7,282 bases of DNA from a bacterium (GTDB lineage: Bacteria > Patescibacteriota > Microgenomatia > JAUYPR01): contig JAUYPR010000028.1 in the NCBI GenBank assembly GCA_030695785.1, forward strand, positions 1-7,282, written 5' to 3'. This document shows positions 4,036 to 7,282 of the stretch, one piece after another. The translations under genes were made by a program, and so were the position numbers. The notes under the pieces are model-generated. The model worked only from the letters and a program-made list of their open reading frames with translations, was not told where the DNA came from and did not search any database. Position 1 is the stretch's first letter. Each line of letters opens with the position of its first letter.

Positions 4036-5439
4036 TCAGGGCAAGCCTCCTTGGACAATGGAGAGTTCTGCGGTATTTGCGGTTCCAACCACCACCGCGC
4101 GGTTCAGATCAAAATCCCACACCACGCCGCGCGTATCCCCGGATTGTGTCACTGATCCCAGCAGTGCCGGACTTGCGGGTGCCGCAACACTGACAACCAG
4201 CGTCGGTGTTGATCCGGTGTTGGTGGTCGCGATAACGTTAAGATTCCCAACTGCCATGGAAAAATCCTGGATCGCCGCGCCAATATCCACCGAACCTTGG
4301 GCCACCGGACTGGTGGGTGAGGATACGTCAATGGACAAAACCGTTCCATCGGCACGACCAAGCACGGCATAGGTGGAAAACGCGGCCACAGCAGTTCCGT
4401 CTGACCCATCCACTGCGTCCAATGTGCCAACAATGGACGGTGATGTGGGAATACGCACATCGACGACGAAAAACTCGGTCGCGTTCAGGGGCGAAGCCAC
4501 ATACAGGTATTGGTTGTTTTGCCCTAACACGATATTCTCCGCGTCAGCATTTGACCCAAGTTCAAGGCTTCCCACGATCGAAGGGGAGGAAGGGTTCAGA
4601 AGAGAAAGAATGTAGATTTCCTGTTGAGCCGAGGCGACCCGACCCACATACACAGTCGTGCCGACACTGGTCAATGACAACGGGTTCGCACTACCTGGAA
4701 GGTCTAGGGTCGAGAGCTGGGATGGAAGCGCAGGGTTCGTGAGATCAACCACCATCACTTCCTGCGTATCCCGCACAACCGCCAAAACAGCGGTTGAGCC
4801 AACAACAGCAACGTCTTTCACGGATGAGCCGATCTCCAAACCACCCACCAAGGTGGGTGCCGCAGGGTCAGTCACATCCACCACCACAAATTCTTGGTTT
4901 GGCCCGGACTGACGGACCAAGAGCGCATACGTTGAACTCCCCGACCGATACAGTGCCACATCATTCACGTCCTCATCACCAGCCAGGTTCAAGGTGGATT
5001 GTTGTGTCGCAGCGCCCCAGTTCCCAAACGGCCGGCGCCAATTGGTCAGGCGTGATGCAACCGTCAGCGTTCCGCTTCGGGCGGCTTCCTGCTGCCAAGA
5101 AGCCGTTAGCACAATATCTTTCCGGCGGGTATCCAAGGCAGTGATTGCTGCCGACCGGACAACCCCGGCCGTCGTGTCAGATGAACCGGCAAGCGACCAG
5201 ACAGAAGACGCGGCCAACCCATGAATGCCGTCGGTGAGATTTCCAAATGAGGCATCGCGCAAGTTGCGCAATACCTCGACCCCTTCTTCGGCCAGAAGAG
5301 CGGCGCGAACCCGGCTTCCGCCGGCCATGGTTGAGAGCGGGCCTCCAATCAATGCCCCACTCAAACCGGTCACGGCAATGCCAAAAACCGCAATTGCAAG
5401 CAAAACCTCGATCAGCGCACTTCCACGACGACTCTTCAA
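4036..5439 (-). CDS. PilV-like minor prepilin fused to a seven-bladed LVIVD-type beta-propeller
   Basis: This is a 467-residue fusion. Residues 1-6 are a short basic leader (KSRRG), then SALIEVLLAIAVFGIAVTGL with Glu at +5, a prepilin signal cleaved after Gly6. Residues 45-140 match PilV-like pilins (LLAEEGVEVLRNLRDASF, then SGSSDTTAGVVRS). From about 147 the chain changes to repeats of about 44-48 residues, each with a linker like VVDVTDPAAPTLVGGLEIG, at residues 185, 229, 276, 324, 368 and 414. The final strand LSIVQGG (459-465) is completed by STLNLAG (148-154), giving a closed seven-bladed propeller. LVIVD-type repeats are known from surface proteins. The TTG start overlaps the previous stop by 4 nt (TTGA), and a stop just upstream in frame leaves no longer choice. 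A tip adhesin role is inference. Confidence 0.8.
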   Translation of the reverse strand: MKSRRGSALIEVLLAIAVFGIAVTGLSGALIGGPLSTMAGGSRVRAALLAEEGVEVLRNLRDASFGNLTDGIHGLAASSVWSLAGSSDTTAGVVRSAAITALDTRRKDIVLTASWQQEAARSGTLTVASRLTNWRRPFGNWGAATQQSTLNLAGDEDVNDVALYRSGSSTYALLVRQSGPNQEFVVVDVTDPAAPTLVGGLEIGSSVKDVAVVGSTAVLAVVRDTQEVMVVDLTNPALPSQLSTLDLPGSANPLSLTSVGTTVYVGRVASAQQEIYILSLLNPSSPSIVGSLELGSNADAENIVLGQNNQYLYVASPLNATEFFVVDVRIPTSPSIVGTLDAVDGSDGTAVAAFSTYAVLGRADGTVLSIDVSSPTSPVAQGSVDIGAAIQDFSMAVGNLNVIATTNTGSTPTLVVSVAAPASPALLGSVTQSGDTRGVVWDFDLNRAVVVGTANTAELSIVQGGLP

Positions 5440-5852
5440 TCACTCACCATGCCTTTCGCGTTCAGGGTGAGCACTGACGTCGTTGTCTCATTGGAAAGAG
5501 TGAGCGTTCCAGTTTGCTGCGGGGTTCCGGTGAAACGGTCGAATACAACCTCGGTCAAACCAGTGACCGCAATGGTGCTGGGCAGGATGGTTGCTTCATC
5601 CAATGGGGTATTTCGACTTGCGAAACTGCTCCCTTGGAACAGCGTGATCGCTCCGGGTTGAACCGATACGCCCCAACTGTTATCAGAATCGGACGCTTGA
5701 GACAAAACCTGCGCGCGGCGCATGGACTGTATTGCCGACACAGCCGCAAGACGCAGGTCATTTTGTAAAAGCAATGTCCGGCCAACCGGAATGGACAATG
5801 CCGCCAAAATACCCAGGATGCTCGATACAAGCAAAAGTTCCAACAACGTCAC
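5436..5852 (-). CDS. FimT/GspH-like minor pilin without a leader peptide
   Basis: This 138-residue protein has the pilin N-terminal helix (TLLELLLVSSILGILAALSIPVG) with a Glu at +5, followed by the FimT/GspH pattern SIQSMRRAQVLSQASDSDNSWG, and a strand-rich domain containing TLFQGSSFASRNTP and FDRFTGTPQQTGTLTL. In the initiation complex FimT/GspH sits below the tip. The start is GTG at 5852, with GGGGGA 8 nt upstream and a 4-nt GTGA overlap with the PilC stop. This start leaves no residue before position +1, so there is nothing for the prepilin peptidase to remove. The frame is open upstream into PilC, but I found no ATG, GTG or TTG in its nearest 24 codons. The gene ends by TGA, overlapping the propeller gene by 4 nt. 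Confidence 0.75.
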   Translation of the reverse strand: MTLLELLLVSSILGILAALSIPVGRTLLLQNDLRLAAVSAIQSMRRAQVLSQASDSDNSWGVSVQPGAITLFQGSSFASRNTPLDEATILPSTIAVTGLTEVVFDRFTGTPQQTGTLTLSNETTTSVLTLNAKGMVSD

Positions 5853-6910
5853 CGATTCAATCCCCCAATCAATCCATAGAGCGGAAGTAGCACTGCCACG
5901 GCAACAAACAACACCCCCAGCCAGACAAAGACCAACAGCATTGGCTCCAGCGTGGCAGTCAAGGTTTGGGCCGTTATTTCTGCTTTTTGCCGCGCCACCC
6001 GGCTGACTTTCTCCAATGTCTCTGGCAACTGGCCGGATGCTTCGCCGGAAGATAACAAATGCTGTAAAGATACAGGGATGAGCGCGTTGATATTTGGATA
6101 ATCCGACAGAGCTCGATGCACGCTGTATCCTTGATTAACCGCGAATGCGAGCTGGTGATACAAACCGCGGTAGCTATGGATACTGCTCGCGCGTTCGAGC
6201 GACCCCAAGGCTTCCACCACCGGAAGCCCGGCGCTCAAAAGTTCCGCGAACATCGAGCCGAACCGGGAAATCTCCGCCATGACGAGCAGTTCCCCTAAGA
6301 CCGGTGTGCGTAAAAGCAGCCACTGGCCCCATCTATTGGTCCGCGGGGAGAGAAAAAAGAAGAACAAAAAAAGTGCGAAAGAAACCAGGAATAGAGGCAC
6401 AACGACGAGTCCATAATTCGACAATCCGTTGCCAAGGGCGACCAGGATGCGTGTGACCAACGGCAGCTCCAAATGCAGAGATGAAAACAGAACGGACAAC
6501 CGCGGCAACATAAACCACGCGGTGCCTAAACTCACGACAACCGTAAAGACCAAAACAACGATTGGGTACGCAACAGCCGCGGTGATTTTTCCCTGAAACT
6601 CACGCATCCGCTCTTGGTTTCTGGCAATCGCGTCTAAATTTTCCGGCAAATGGCCCGTTTCCTCGCCGATCCGGATAAGTGCAATCACGTCCGCAGGGAA
6701 AAACTTTGTTGCCGAGAGCGCCGCGGACAACGTGCTACCCTCTCCAATTTTTTCTCCCGCATCAACCAATGCACGGCGAATGTTTGGATCACGGATCTCG
6801 GACGCAACCGCGTCAATGGCCGGCAAAACCGGCACGCCCGCGCCCAGCAACAACGCGAGCTCTTCCAGGACGTATGCTTTCTCTTGGGTTCTAGAAAACA
6901 GTCCAAACAT
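5849..6910 (-). CDS. pilC: PilC/GspF pilus platform protein of the inner membrane
   Basis: This 353-residue protein links the ATPase to the growing pilus. It has two T2SSF domains, at about 12-135 and 217-340, with the same internal motif in each (GEETGHLPENL at 82-92 and GEASGQLPETL at 289-299). Membrane segments are at about 109-135, 166-188 and 322-346. The protein is shorter than the 400 or so residues usual for PilC, because the N-terminal cytoplasmic stretch before the first domain is almost absent. I start it at the ATG at 6910, whose A is the last base of the ATPase stop (TGATG), so the two genes are translationally coupled; a TTG one codon earlier is possible. It could be called gspF; pilC is preferred from the pilin set around it. 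Confidence 0.88.
   Translation of the reverse strand: MFGLFSRTQEKAYVLEELALLLGAGVPVLPAIDAVASEIRDPNIRRALVDAGEKIGEGSTLSAALSATKFFPADVIALIRIGEETGHLPENLDAIARNQERMREFQGKITAAVAYPIVVLVFTVVVSLGTAWFMLPRLSVLFSSLHLELPLVTRILVALGNGLSNYGLVVVPLFLVSFALFLFFFFLSPRTNRWGQWLLLRTPVLGELLVMAEISRFGSMFAELLSAGLPVVEALGSLERASSIHSYRGLYHQLAFAVNQGYSVHRALSDYPNINALIPVSLQHLLSSGEASGQLPETLEKVSRVARQKAEITAQTLTATLEPMLLVFVWLGVLFVAVAVLLPLYGLIGGLNR
5861..5866 (-). promoter_or_regulatory. Ribosome-binding site supporting the GTG start of the FimT-like gene
   Basis: GGGGGA at 5866-5861 on the minus strand lies 8 nt before the GTG at 5852, within the last codons of PilC. It favours the leaderless version of the pilin over any longer form. 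Confidence 0.5.
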
Positions 6911-7282
6911 CAAAGTTTTTCAACCGGCCGCGCGACCCGCAGGAGTTCATCCATGGTCGTGATGCCGCTTTTTACTTTCTCGAGCCCGTCTTCAAACAAA
7001 CTGCTCGTACCGCCCTTTTGCGCGACGTCCCAGATTTCCGCGGCAGACGGATGGTGCAGAATCGCCGCGCGCAGGTCTTTTGATAAAGGGATGAGTTCGA
7101 ATAAACCAATACGGCCTTTATACCCGGTTCCACCACAGGAAATACATCCCCGACCAGTATAGAGGGTGACGTCGGGTTCGCCAAACGCACGACTCACCAC
7201 ACGGCCAACCCGGCAGTTTTGGCAGATTTTGCGGACTAAACGTTGAGCTACAATAAGCTCCAAGGTCGAGGCCAGTAAAAAC
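6910..7282 (-). CDS. pilB: PilB/GspE assembly ATPase, C-terminal part (5' end outside window)
   Basis: The frame enters from the right edge (first full codon at 7281-7279) and gives 123 residues. It begins FLLASTLELIVAQRLVRKIC, the end of the RecA-like core of secretion ATPases. Next comes the tetracysteine zinc site, CQNC (Cys20 and Cys23) and CISC (Cys46 and Cys49), then GTGYKGRIGLFELI, and the C-terminal subdomain ending ITTMDELLRVARP. The zinc site marks extension ATPases (PilB/GspE) and is absent from the retraction ATPase PilT. The Walker motifs lie outside the window. It hydrolyses ATP at the inner membrane to push pilins into the fibre through PilC, whose gene overlaps its stop by one base. 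Confidence 0.88.
   Translation of the reverse strand, partial: FLLASTLELIVAQRLVRKICQNCRVGRVVSRAFGEPDVTLYTGRGCISCGGTGYKGRIGLFELIPLSKDLRAAILHHPSAAEIWDVAQKGGTSSLFEDGLEKVKSGITTMDELLRVARPVEKL

Noticed and set aside
4058..5470. Several plus-strand frames of 70-140 residues opposite the propeller and FimT-like genes
   Set aside because: They are proline- and arginine-rich shadows of GC-rich repeats on the other strand, with no domain and no ribosome sites.
6911..6913. TTG at 6913 as the start of PilC
   Set aside because: The next codon is ATG at 6910, in a classic TGATG stop-start overlap with the ATPase gene.

Overview
The window most likely comes from a member of the Patescibacteria (Candidate Phyla Radiation) or a close relative. 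This is inference. The best evidence is the small type IV pilin at 2556-3035, whose mature part (NPTKQLGDTRNAQRKADVN, then a two-cysteine loop, then an acidic PTDPTG stretch) is of the style common in that group. A short PilC, a set of minor prepilins in one tight operon and an HTH/degenerate-LAGLIDADG protein also fit. Several genes end in TGA, so the code is standard; lineages that read UGA as glycine are excluded.

Layout. Bases 1-598 (+) hold the end of an AbrB/MazE-like antitoxin overlapping a PIN-domain (VapC-type) toxin. Bases 599-971 are non-coding and unusually rich in inverted repeats: at least four adjacent stem-loops at about 700-828, a 13-nt-period direct repeat, another hairpin, and promoter-like sequences on both strands. 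Bases 972-1724 (+) carry an AT-rich orphan gene with a TATAAT box only 7 nt before its ATG, which suggests a leaderless mRNA. Convergent to it on the minus strand are tRNA-Trp(CCA) and an HTH/LAGLIDADG-like gene whose last codons lie inside the tRNA and which contains the tRNA promoter.

Bases 2556-7282 (minus strand, read from high to low coordinates) are a compact type IV pilus operon: PilB/GspE ATPase (C-terminal part, cut by the window edge), PilC/GspF platform protein, a FimT/GspH-like prepilin, a PilV-like prepilin fused to a predicted seven-bladed LVIVD-type beta-propeller, a PilW-like prepilin, a PilX/GspK-like prepilin without Glu5, and a PilA/GspG-like major pilin. The first four junctions overlap by 1-4 nt or are 14 nt apart, so translation is probably coupled. 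The ATPase and PilC would drive pilus assembly, PilA would form the fibre, and the four minor proteins would form the initiating tip complex, with the propeller as a plausible surface-binding tip domain.

The two most interesting observations are the pilin-propeller fusion and an identical 28-nt block, containing a perfect 9-bp-stem hairpin, that encodes the end of the leader peptide in both the PilW-like and PilA-like genes. All functions here come from reading the sequence; no database search was possible.
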